The notes under the pieces: model-generated
Database searches by the model: none
What the model was told of the DNA's origin: nothing
Seen by the model: only the letters and a program-made list of their open reading frames with translations
DNA from: Triparma columacea
Taxonomy: Eukaryota > Sar > Bolidophyceae > Parmales > Triparmaceae
Direction: 5' to 3'
Assembly: GCA_030267965.1 (NCBI GenBank)
Contig: BRYA01000370.1
Coordinates: forward strand, 1 to 10,399
Length of the DNA stretch: 10,399 bases
Position numbers and translations under genes: made by a program
Part shown: one piece after another, positions 1 to 7,385 of the stretch
How the letters are laid out: every line of letters starts with the position of its first letter
How positions within the stretch are numbered: position 1 is the first letter of the stretch

Positions 1-3000
1 ACTTGCTCTCCTTACACTCTCTCTCCTTCTAGCATCTCCATCTGATGGAATAAAGTCTACAGGTACTTTAGCCTTCATGACATCAGTAAACCACTCTGGC
101 TGCTCCTCTTCCCATTTAGCCCAGTTTAAGCCAACCCATTTCCTAATTTCTCCTTCAATTGAGACCCAATGATGCCTTGAATTCCATAAGACTCCAAACT
201 TCATTTCATCACTTTTTCCTTCAAGAAAGTATGCCATTGACATATCCTTTGATCTTTGTGTACTCCAGAAGGTGTGCAGGTACTTCTTTTCAATATTCCA
301 AAAAAAGACAGCAAAGCATAGGGTAGTTATTGGTATGAAAAACTTCACTATCAATGATGCAATATCAATAGCTCTCTCATCAACATAAGGTGAAGCTACA
401 TATATTGACACTGGCAAGCTTCCCATTGTCAACAGAAGACCAAACAACCAATAGGCTCCACCAACTTCATAAGGATGTCTAAACTGCACTATTGAAGTAA
501 AGTCTGTGATGATCTTTATAACCACTCTGCACAGTATACTACTCACAATCTCCATGTTACCCCCGGATGGCAACCAGTACCAGAAGTCACCCCTCAATAT
601 CTTAACCAACATGTACAAACCAAGGTCGGCTCCAATGTAGAGAAAGGCCCAACTACCTCCCATAAGCCCAAGAAGAACTATTGTCATGCACCTTATTAGA
701 AGCATTCCTGCAGTGTACAGCAGCATGGACGCAAACACTAATGCTCTCTTGCTTGCTTTTGCTGGTATATACCCATAGAAGTCTGGTGTTGCTTCTCTCT
801 TATCAGGGTCTGTGTCCCAGTCATAACTTATTGTTGCAGAGGCAAAGCCTGTTGTAATTGCTGACACTGCAATTGAAAGCCATGCTGAAGTTCCAACCTT
901 TTTGTCACTGGTTTCTATTGCCATAAGTTGGATGATCACTCCAGGGATTGCCTCAGCAAACATCTCAACACATTTAATGAATGTCATCTCAAACATTGGG
1001 TCAGTTGTAGCCCCAACCTCTTGCTTTGCCCCATTTGCTACCCTATAAGCATCAACAGCAGGCTTGTACCCAAGCAAGATCGGAATCCACTCCCACAATA
1101 CCCTCTTCATCCCCAACTTCCTATTCTGACCAAAAACAAAAAGCATCTGAAGTCCAATTGACACTACCAAACTTGCCAAAGATGCCTTAAAGTACCCATA
1201 CTTCTTATCTCTCCAAAACATGTTAGTCACATACACATCAGTTAGCAAATCAACCATACTTGTGGCAGCACCAACAGTCACTCTTGCCTTCAAGCCTAAG
1301 TTAGACTTCATAAATAGTTTCATGACAATCTCCTCAAGCATTGACCTTAACCACGCTTGATCATTCATGACTTCTTGCACTTCAGTGAATTGATGGGCCC
1401 ACTCATCAACAGCATGAGCAGCAGTCAAAGTGGTCAACATGACTGCAGTCATTGCACTCCCAATCTTCCACCCCCTGGTTTCCTCCTCACTCTTATCTTC
1501 TCCCTCATTTGTTGCTCTCCTTTTAAATTTGTTCATAACCACAGCATACAGCATAGTTCTCATGAAACCATGCTGCTCTGTAATCTCTCTCAGTGCCCTG
1601 TTGGCGGCAATAAACTCCCTCACGACCTCTACCTTCCTATCCCTAAACTTCCTTTTTTTCATTCTCTCCATCAGCTGCTCTCCAAACCTCCTCCCATCCT
1701 GTTCCCCTGCTTCTGTGCTCTTCAGAAGGTTATCAAAGTAGTAAGCAGCATCAGTTGCCATGCTCAGGTGCTTAATTACACTCTGTTTGCTGGCAGCTTT
1801 TCCTAAACCCTTATGTCTAATCATCATTTCTAAATCTGTCTTCATCTGGCCAGCCTCCAAGAACCTTACAGCTGTGAGATGCCCTTCATGTTCAACTGTG
1901 ATTACAAGCTTCTGGTTGTTGACTCTATGTAGCTCAAGCTGGGAGTCAACTCCACTTTTAAGGCCCCAGAAGAACGCTGCAACTTCCTTGTGGGATGTTC
2001 TCACAGATATTGAAGTCTTCCCCCATCCAATCCCCTTCTCTGCCTTTATCAATGTCTGCCCAGTCAACCTACTACTGATCTCTTGAGCTCCATCAATCTC
2101 ATCAAAGTGACTTTCAATCCCTGGTGCTCCCTCAATTGCCATCTCCTCAAACTTTGCAATGATCTGCTGCCTCTTGAAGATATCAATCTCTTTGCTCTTG
2201 TCAAATTTCTTTCTCAAGTCTGAGACTTGTGCAAGAAACCTTGGTGCAAGCTTGTTCATGGCAGAAGAGTAGAAAACTCCACCAAGGTCTACCTTTGTTG
2301 TGAAAGTCACTGATGTTTGTGGCACACCTCCAATAGGGTCAAGCGGCTCAAATGCCCAGACTGTGTGTACCTTCAATAAAACATTCCTAATCTTCACTGG
2401 AAAGTCTACCTGAAGTTCTTCTGTATCTGCAACATCAATGATTACTTTGCCGTCATCTTGCTTGAACCAGGTAATTTTACTCCTCAAATCACGAGGAGCA
2501 AAACCAGGGAGACCAAGCTCTCTCGTTGTCACATAGTAGAGAGTGTGTGGATTTACTTTGATGACTTTCAAGAAGGTTATTCCGATCTCCTTTGCTTTTT
2601 CTTTGTTTTTTCTTCCACTTAACTTTGTAATTTCGTGTGATGCGCACTCCTCCACACTAGCATCAACTACAGTAGTGGCAAAACCAGTCCCACTGCTTGC
2701 CCCATTGACGTGAACTAGCCTCATCTTGACCCTCTCATCAGGACTCTTCAAATCATCAAAATTCCTCCCCTCCATGCACTTCTCATAAAACTCTTTCCCC
2801 TTCCTGATTGCAACCTTCTCCTCATCTGTATAATCTTGATGTTCATTCTTGATGATGTTGGCAAGAGAGGCCAGTGCAGCTTTATCAGCCTCTTCATCCT
2901 GCTTGAAGGAGTCCCTTAGTGTTGCTATTGCACTTAGTCCTCTTGGTATTGTTCTGTGGACAACTTTTACTGGAATGTGCCCCCCTGCATCCATAAATTG

Positions 3001-4701
3001 GGTATATGTGAGTTTACACTGGTGAACACCATCTTGGTCCTCAATGTTTTTTGCAGTAAAAATTCCACTAGATGTTGCCCGCACAAGCTTTCCAAGGTTT
3101 CCCCCATAGTCAACCTTCTCCTTAGCTGGGACAAATGCCACAGACATGATGTTGCCATCTAGGTGTCCCTTCTTCCATACAAATCTCAACACAAACTCTC
3201 TTTTGTGAAGAGGGAAGCGAAGTTTCTTGACTGTTGCAAACAGCTTTTCATTTACCCTTTCCTCACCCAACTTCCTGATCTCCAGCCTTGCAGGACTTCC
3301 TTCCTCTTGGCTCAGTGCCATTCTTTCTCTGCTGCAGTACTCAAAGAACCAAGCAGCTGCTTCCTCGGCTGAGCAGTCGGCAACACACTTGGCTCTCCCA
3401 AATCCAAGTGTCTTTTCCCCTTTCTCCTGCTGCTTGTACTTGATCTCCATCTTCACTCCCTCGTAAGGTGACTTCAGAGGCCTCCATCCTCCATTGGCCT
3501 CACCACCAAAGAGCTCCTCCAACTCCCCAAACACCTTCTTTTGGTCCTCCTCCAACTCAACACCCTCCCTCATCCTCTCCACCAAGGACCCCCTGACCTC
3601 AGCATCAACTTCCTTCCCGTTCCTCCTAAACTTCTCCTGCAACCTGTTGGCCTCAACAAGCTGATTCTTTGCAAGGTAGTCAATTGCTTTGTCCATCAGT
3701 GTCTTTTGAAGGCCTTGGAAATGCAGATCAACTGTCTGAATACGTGACACCCTACAGACATTTGGGGCAATCTCATTGAAGAAGTAGACACCTGTACTCT
3801 CTGCTAGCACAAATCCTTCCTTACTGAGGTCCTTGAAGCCTCCTCCAGGGTACTCTGTCAGTGGCACAAAAACTGACATGTACGAAGTCCGGCCATTCTC
3901 AAGTTTGACTTCCTTCCATACAAACCACATCTCAAATAGTCGATTGGTGGTGGCAGGGACCTTCAAACCCAAATGATAGTGCATGCTTCTAGTTCCGTCG
4001 ACGTCATTCAAAATCACCCTTGGTAACTTCCCATTATTTTTTATGTGCTCCTCTGACCACTCAAATGCGTCAAGCAGAAATTGCTCTGCCAACATATCCT
4101 TTGCTGCCTTGTCCACAGTGACCCCAAAGGCTGCCCAAACCTTGTCCCCCTCTCTCCACAGGAACTTGTCAATGCCCTCCTTCAGTGTCCCCTTGACTCT
4201 CTTCCCCTTCTTGTAGAGTTTCTCCTCCAGCCCTGAAACACTTTCCAGCATCCTGTCCTCTTCCTCAGTAAGAGTTGGCACGTTGGGCATGACCTTTTCC
4301 ACAAAGTGCGCCTTCCTCCGCTCGTCAATGACTGCAGGCTGTCTGAACTTCTTCATGACTTCGTCTAGAATTCCCTTCAATGAGACAAAGACATCCTTGA
4401 AAGCTCCTTTCTTGACACTGCTGACGCCGCTGTTTATCCTTCCAACGTTTGACTTAGCAGATTTAAAGCTTTTGACTGTGCGAACATTAACTTCTGGTTT
4501 CATCTTTGTTGCTCTCTCCTCTGCCTTAAGAGTTCCCACCATGGTGACTGCAGTTTGTCCAAACTCAAAGTCAGTGAAGCTGAGCTTGCCCTTAATGACA
4601 CCTCGTTGGACGGTCTTCGTCTTTATTGACGCTAGAATTTCGACAAGCTTTACAGTTGCCTCATGAGAAAGATCGTCCTCATCAAGGGGTGCCAACTCCA
4701 T
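1..4701 (-). CDS. Giant START-domain / polytopic membrane protein, main part of the long exon (3' end outside window)
   Basis: One uninterrupted frame of 1567 codons runs from ATG at 4701 to the window edge with no stop, so the protein is C-terminally incomplete. Numbering from this ATG, residues about 188-345, 408-600 and 648-840 resemble START lipid-binding domains, seen in RIQTVDLHFQGLQ, QFMDAGGHIPVKVVHR and SSAMNKLAPRFLAQV. Residues 878-965 look like a START beginning (GWGKTSISVRTSHKEVAAFF) with no matching end. A charged helical stretch follows, then about ten hydrophobic segments between residues 1138 and 1470, and an acidic/tryptophan-rich tail ending in an Arg-rich segment (DARRRESVRR). 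A likely role is lipid binding or transfer at a membrane, inferred from START domains. The ATG at 4701 is probably not the true start: in-frame stops lie just upstream (4714-4719), but the preceding frame reads as the same protein and joins by a one-base shift. The membrane part recalls XK-related scramblase-like proteins (EAIPGVIIQ), but weakly. Confidence 0.85.
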   Translation of the reverse strand, partial: MELAPLDEDDLSHEATVKLVEILASIKTKTVQRGVIKGKLSFTDFEFGQTAVTMVGTLKAEERATKMKPEVNVRTVKSFKSAKSNVGRINSGVSSVKKGAFKDVFVSLKGILDEVMKKFRQPAVIDERRKAHFVEKVMPNVPTLTEEEDRMLESVSGLEEKLYKKGKRVKGTLKEGIDKFLWREGDKVWAAFGVTVDKAAKDMLAEQFLLDAFEWSEEHIKNNGKLPRVILNDVDGTRSMHYHLGLKVPATTNRLFEMWFVWKEVKLENGRTSYMSVFVPLTEYPGGGFKDLSKEGFVLAESTGVYFFNEIAPNVCRVSRIQTVDLHFQGLQKTLMDKAIDYLAKNQLVEANRLQEKFRRNGKEVDAEVRGSLVERMREGVELEEDQKKVFGELEELFGGEANGGWRPLKSPYEGVKMEIKYKQQEKGEKTLGFGRAKCVADCSAEEAAAWFFEYCSRERMALSQEEGSPARLEIRKLGEERVNEKLFATVKKLRFPLHKREFVLRFVWKKGHLDGNIMSVAFVPAKEKVDYGGNLGKLVRATSSGIFTAKNIEDQDGVHQCKLTYTQFMDAGGHIPVKVVHRTIPRGLSAIATLRDSFKQDEEADKAALASLANIIKNEHQDYTDEEKVAIRKGKEFYEKCMEGRNFDDLKSPDERVKMRLVHVNGASSGTGFATTVVDASVEECASHEITKLSGRKNKEKAKEIGITFLKVIKVNPHTLYYVTTRELGLPGFAPRDLRSKITWFKQDDGKVIIDVADTEELQVDFPVKIRNVLLKVHTVWAFEPLDPIGGVPQTSVTFTTKVDLGGVFYSSAMNKLAPRFLAQVSDLRKKFDKSKEIDIFKRQQIIAKFEEMAIEGAPGIESHFDEIDGAQEISSRLTGQTLIKAEKGIGWGKTSISVRTSHKEVAAFFWGLKSGVDSQLELHRVNNQKLVITVEHEGHLTAVRFLEAGQMKTDLEMMIRHKGLGKAASKQSVIKHLSMATDAAYYFDNLLKSTEAGEQDGRRFGEQLMERMKKRKFRDRKVEVVREFIAANRALREITEQHGFMRTMLYAVVMNKFKRRATNEGEDKSEEETRGWKIGSAMTAVMLTTLTAAHAVDEWAHQFTEVQEVMNDQAWLRSMLEEIVMKLFMKSNLGLKARVTVGAATSMVDLLTDVYVTNMFWRDKKYGYFKASLASLVVSIGLQMLFVFGQNRKLGMKRVLWEWIPILLGYKPAVDAYRVANGAKQEVGATTDPMFEMTFIKCVEMFAEAIPGVIIQLMAIETSDKKVGTSAWLSIAVSAITTGFASATISYDWDTDPDKREATPDFYGYIPAKASKRALVFASMLLYTAGMLLIRCMTIVLLGLMGGSWAFLYIGADLGLYMLVKILRGDFWYWLPSGGNMEIVSSILCRVVIKIITDFTSIVQFRHPYEVGGAYWLFGLLLTMGSLPVSIYVASPYVDERAIDIASLIVKFFIPITTLCFAVFFWNIEKKYLHTFWSTQRSKDMSMAYFLEGKSDEMKFGVLWNSRHHWVSIEGEIRKWVGLNWAKWEEEQPEWFTDVMKAKVPVDFIPSDGDARRRESVRRAS
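240..1310 (-). other. Polytopic membrane domain of the giant gene (about ten hydrophobic segments)
   Basis: Hydrophobic segments visible in order include VTVGAATSMVDLLTDVYV, ASLASLVVSIGLQMLFVF, WEWIPILLGY, MFAEAIPGVIIQLMAI, WLSIAVSAITTGFASA, ALVFASMLLYTAGMLL, MTIVLLGLMGG, WAFLYIGADLGLYMLV, GAYWLFGLLLTMGSL and IVKFFIPITTLCFAVFF. Between the middle segments lies a cytosolic-looking acidic loop (SYDWDTDPDKREATPDFYGY). The E-x-I-P-x4-Q motif and the overall layout resemble XK-related membrane proteins; this is inference and needs a profile comparison. Confidence 0.6.
1800..2070 (-). other. START-like fragment 4, N-terminal half only
   Basis: Residues about 878-965. GIGWGKTSISVRTSHKEVAA and FFWGLKSG match the opening of a START domain (W-G-x-A/S, V-R-x-S-x-E/K-E-V). 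No closing strand/helix module follows; the sequence passes into a charged helical linker leading to the membrane domain. Either a degenerate domain or one diverged past recognition by eye. Confidence 0.4.
2180..2760 (-). other. START-type domain 3 (giant gene)
   Basis: Residues about 648-840. It begins FDDLKSPDERVKMRLVHVNG, matching the opening of domain 2, and closes with VDLGGVFYSSAMNKLAPRFL and a basic helix (VSDLRKKFDKSKEID). The shared LKSP-(Y/D)E-x-VKM opening suggests domains 2 and 3 arose by internal duplication. Confidence 0.6.
2900..3480 (-). other. START-type domain 2 (giant gene)
   Basis: Residues about 408-600. It begins LKSPYEGVKMEIKYKQQEKG, includes KREFVLRFVWKK in the place of the core strands, and ends QFMDAGGHIPVKVVHR plus TIPRGLSAIATL. 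The closing G-x-I-P-x-x-V-V-x-R pattern before a helix is a hallmark of START C-termini. Confidence 0.6.
3600..4140 (-). other. START-type domain 1 (giant gene)
   Basis: Residues about 188-345 from ATG 4701. The segment opens VWAAFGVTVDKAAKDML, contains ATTNRLFEMWFVWKEV, and closes RIQTVDLHFQGLQ followed by a helix (KTLMDKAIDYLAKNQ). This order of strands, the NRxFExWxVW core and the closing amphipathic helix is typical of START lipid-transfer domains in microalgal multi-START proteins. The assignment rests on motif recognition, not a profile search. Confidence 0.6.
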
Positions 4702-4724
4702 AATGTTGTTGATTTATCAAGAGA
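4650..4724 (-). other. One-base frame break inside the long exon
   Basis: The upstream frame stops at 4650 and the downstream frame is closed by TGA TAA at 4719-4714, so the change of frame must fall between about 4713 and 4653. A -1 move is required. At CAC CCC TTG (four G on the plus strand, 4686-4689) a single slip or one missing C gives WSWHP joined to LDEDDLS. Alternatively, one missing A next to TTATGG gives STTL joined to MELAP. No GT...AG intron of suitable length is obvious in the overlap. It may be a base-calling or assembly error, a real mutation, or translational slippage. Confidence 0.7.
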
Positions 4725-5404
4725 GACGACTTTGACATCGAGGAGAAATTCAACAAACTTATTCCCGCTGCCGTAGTGCTGCCAGTAGACGAGTCTATGA
4801 ATGACTCCTTCCTTCTCGTCATACTCCTGGAGGGTCTTCCTTCGGAACTTGCCCTTGTCACAATCGGTGAGGAGAAAGTGAATAATCTTGTCGCGCTCGT
4901 CGTGGAAAATACCGGCGAGCCCTATAACTTTCACATCGTCGCCGGTGGAAGTGTCAATGAGGCCTTCAACAGCTCCTCTCTCCTCAAGAAGCATCACAAG
5001 TTTGCCTTGCTCGGGTCCAAGAGCTGCGTGATTGATATCAACTTGTCCTTGCGTAGTGGAAGAGGCGTGATTGGGGCTAGAGAGGGACTGCGGGGAGTCT
5101 TTGTTCCTGACAGTGTTGTCAGGATCTAATACCATGGACTGAGCGGTAGTGGCGTTGCTGACAGTCGCAAGGCTGACTGGCGTGCGGCCGGGAGTCGCGC
5201 ACCCGACAGCAGGTGGTACAGCGCTTAGATTGCTCTCGCCCGCTATTCCACTGTTTAAGGGATCGTCGGAAATTTCGGCGTTGACATTTTCATATCCAGG
5301 TTGAAGATGAGGATGGCCAGAAATTTCTGGGGGTGGTTTTGGGGGAATTTTCGGTGAAAGAGGGTCAAAAAAAGGCAAAATCTTAAACTCCCTCAGAATG
5401 GCTT
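4650..5404 (-). CDS. 5' portion of the long exon of the giant START gene, in the -1-related frame
   Basis: This open frame reads AILREFKILPFFDPLSP, then a Pro/Ser/Thr-rich, probably disordered linker of about 115 residues. A conserved-looking module follows (GDDVKVIGLAGIFHDERDK; HRLVYWQHYGSGNKFVEF) and ends VKVVSLDKSTTL before running out of frame to a stop at 4650. The next 4.7 kb continue in the other frame as LAPLDEDDLSHEATVKL, so this is almost certainly the same gene and not a separate one. There is no ATG at the front; the frame is open upstream only to a TGA at 5407-5409. The segment is therefore joined by splicing to the upstream mini-exons. Acceptors GAG|AA (5404) and AAG|CC (5401) both fit phase 1. 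The N-terminal module is unassigned. Confidence 0.7.
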
Positions 5405-5467
5405 CTCAGCCCTCCCCTGAACGATCAAAATACTCTACTCTTCGTCGACACAACTACGCAAACTCAC

Positions 5468-7217
5468 CTCGTCTAGCATCCTCATGAGAGCTTCTAGAGA
5501 CTGCGAAGGGGACAACGTTGTGGCAAAAGTGAGAAAAAACTACAAAGTTTCAACGCTTCCTCCCGCACCGCTCCCGATATCTCCTACAGTACTTAATTGT
5601 CCTCTTTCTCTTCCGCCGCTCAACGCACAACTCACCTCGTCTGGCGTCATCATGACCATTTTCAGAGTCTGCGGTAATGGCGATTATGGCGTTTGTTATG
5701 TTAGTCAACATGAAGAGATTTCAACGCGTGCTCCTCGATTCCGTGTAGCATATCAAGCGCCCCACGCGGTCGCAGGAGACGGAACACATGCGGTCGCCGC
5801 AGACGGAACCCATGCGGTCGCTGGAGATGGATCCCATGCGGTCGCCGCTGCCCGTCAAGCTCGACGCAGAGGGCCAGTCCCCCCGCAAACGGCTCCACGA
5901 GTTCCGCACGCAGGCATTCCGCGACTCTTCCGCTGTCCCCTAGAGTATTGAAATATATTTTTCTTTTCCGGCGCTCAATTCACAACTCACCTCTTCCGGC
6001 ATCCTCATGACCATTTTCAGAGTCTGCGGTAATGGCGATTATGGTGTTTGTTATGTTAGTCAACATGAAGAGATTTCAACGCGTGCTCCTCGTTTCTGTG
6101 TAGCATATCAAGCGCCCCACGCAGTCGCCGGAGACGGAACCCATGCGGTCGCCGCAGAAGCGCCCCATGCGGTCGCCACAGAAGCGCCCCATGCGGTCGC
6201 CGCAGACGGAACCCACGCGGTCGCTGCAGACGGAACCCACGCGGTCGCCGGAGACAAATCCCATGCGGTCGCCGCAGGCCCCGGCGCGCGCACGTGCGCC
6301 GCGGCCACTGCCCGTCAAGCTCGACGCCGAGAGCCAGGCCCTCCGCGAACGGCTCCGCGCGTTCCGCACGCAGGCGGTGAGAAAAAACTACAAAGTTTCA
6401 ACGCGTCCTCCCGCGACTCTCACGCTCTCCCCTAGAGTATTAAAATGCGTTTTTCTTCTCCGCCTCTCAACGCACAACTCACCTCTTCCGGTGTCCTCGT
6501 GACCATTTTCAGAGTCTGCGGTAATGGTGATTATGGGGTTTGTTAATCAACATGAAGAGATTTCCAGGCGTGCTCCTCGATTCCGTGTAGAATATCAAGG
6601 TTCTCCCCCCCTATGACTCCCTGAGTCGAACTTACCTTGGTCTTCTCCAGCGTCCACGTGAGAGCCTTTAGATTTAGAGACTGTGAAGGGGACAACACAA
6701 CACATTGCAAAAGTGAGAAAAAATTACAAAGTTTCAATGCGCCCTCCCACGACTCTCCAACTCTCCCCAAGAGTATTTAATGTGTACTTTTTTCTTCCTG
6801 CTCTAAACGCGCAACTCACCTCGTCCAGCATCCTCATGACCATTTTCAGAGTCTGCGGTAAATTTAATGGCGATCATTGCATTTGTTAGTCAAAATGAAA
6901 AAGATTTCCACACGTGCTCCTACAGATCGTCCCCATCTCCCTTTAGAATATCACATGTCTCCACCCCTAAAACCCCCTGACACGACTCTCTCACCTTGTC
7001 CAGCGTCCCCACGAATTCTTTCAATTGACGAAGTTGGAGTAACTTGCCTCTCATGGCCTAGATCGGGTACGGAATGGCAGTTATCGGGCACTGGGGCGTC
7101 AACCTGAAGTATATGAGTCTCCCCCACACGCTCTTCTCTCCCTCCTCGGGATTGACTTTCTGTGTCCATTTGCAGTTTGCTCAACTCACTCGGGGGATTT
7201 AGAATCTGTGGGGGCAT
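5468..7217 (-). CDS. 5' exons of the giant START gene: one leader exon and six phase-1 mini-exons
   Basis: Exon coordinates proposed from splice sites and frame are 7217-6995 (223 nt), 6852-6820, 6680-6636 (45 nt), 6515-6483, 6023-5991, 5668-5636 and 5500-5468 (33 nt where no length is given). Every donor follows a final G in phase 1, with GTGAG or GTAAG. Acceptors are ACCGCAG or CTTCRCAG for the mini-exons. Translation starts at ATG 7217 (MPPQILNPPSELSKL), with an in-frame TAA some 45-60 nt upstream. The leader ends TSSIERIRGDAGQ. The mini-exons add DSENGHEDAGR, VSKSKGSHVDAGEDQ, DSENGHEDTGR, DSENGHEDAGR, DSENGHDDARR and VSRSSHEDARR, then join E/A-ILREFKIL in the long exon. The segment is hydrophilic, acidic and probably disordered. 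An alternative start is a further upstream exon spliced at the good acceptor CCCCCACAG at about 7209, which would skip the ATG. Confidence 0.65.
5766..5849. repeat. 24-bp minisatellite, array 1 (three full units plus partial)
   Basis: Units starting at 5766, 5790, 5814 and 5838 share the core GCGGTCGCCGCAGACGGAAC followed by a CAT/CAC end. It lies inside the 322-nt intron between the mini-exons at 6023-5991 and 5668-5636 (minus strand). The 24-bp period is a multiple of three, so frames stay open on both strands; this does not indicate coding. Confidence 0.85.
6121..6277. repeat. 24-bp minisatellite, array 2 (six full units plus partial)
   Basis: Units start at 6121, 6145, 6169, 6193, 6217 and 6241, with a partial at 6265. 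Two unit types occur, one ending GACGGAACCCAY and one ending GAAGCGCCCCAT. The array lies in the 459-nt intron between the mini-exons at 6515-6483 and 6023-5991, and shares unit and flanks (CCCGTCAAGCTCGACGC) with array 1, so the two descend from one insertion copied with the surrounding unit. Confidence 0.85.
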
Positions 7218-7301
7218 GCGTACGTTTGATGAGAGTGAGAATACTGCCGGTCTCGTCCCATCTTAGAGAGAGATGTTGCCCTCGATCACTCAAGCCGGCA
7301 T

Positions 7302-7385
7302 TCAGGCCCCTTCATAGAATCCACACACACAGGTTCCATCGCTGCCTCTCTTCTCAGGGTCTTTTTCTTCCCACTTTCTGTCCAT
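7302..7385 (-). CDS. Possible 27-codon upstream ORF in the leader of the giant gene
   Basis: ATG at 7385 reads MDRKWEEKDPEKRGSDG and ends at a TGA at 7304-7302, 84 nt upstream of the proposed start at 7217. It could be a uORF that dampens translation, or an N-terminal exon if a donor such as TGT|GTGTGT joins to the CCCCCACAG acceptor near 7209. It may also be chance. No homology recognised. Confidence 0.2.
   Translation of the reverse strand: MDRKWEEKDPEKRGSDGTCVCGFYEGA

Larger units (their letters stand above)
5468..7010 (-). repeat. Tandemly amplified exon-intron units
   Basis: Reading the minus strand, the unit is A-type exon (SENGHEDAGR), intron, B-type exon (SRSSHEDARR or SKSKGSHVDAGEDQ), intron. 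A-type exons with the same flanks occur at 6852, 6515, 6023 and 5668; B-type at 6680 and 5500; the tail of the leader exon (RGDAGQ) is also B-like. On the plus strand the A segment shows as copies of TGACCATTTTCAGAGTCTGC at about 5652, 6007, 6499 and 6837. The intron segment GTGAGAAAAAACTACAAAG recurs at about 5529, 6377 and 6713, with small changes. Introns are as conserved as exons, pointing to recent duplication or gene conversion. Confidence 0.8.

Noticed and set aside
4701..4719. ATG 4701 as the genuine start of an independent START protein
   Set aside because: In-frame stops lie directly upstream, which would fit, but the preceding 750 bp read as coding in the adjacent frame and end exactly where this frame begins. 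One broken gene explains both better than two overlapping ones.
928..5129. Many plus-strand open frames of 60-150 codons opposite the long exon
   Set aside because: They are antisense shadows of a 1567-codon minus-strand frame with recognisable domains. Their Leu/Ser/Pro-rich content is what reading Lys/Glu-rich codons backwards produces.
5484..6502. Plus-strand open frames of 155, 142 and 119 codons with HAVAADGT or MRSPQ repeats
   Set aside because: They are the 24-bp minisatellites read in frame. The period is a multiple of three and the ends run into antisense mini-exons and introns. No splice or codon signal supports a plus-strand gene.
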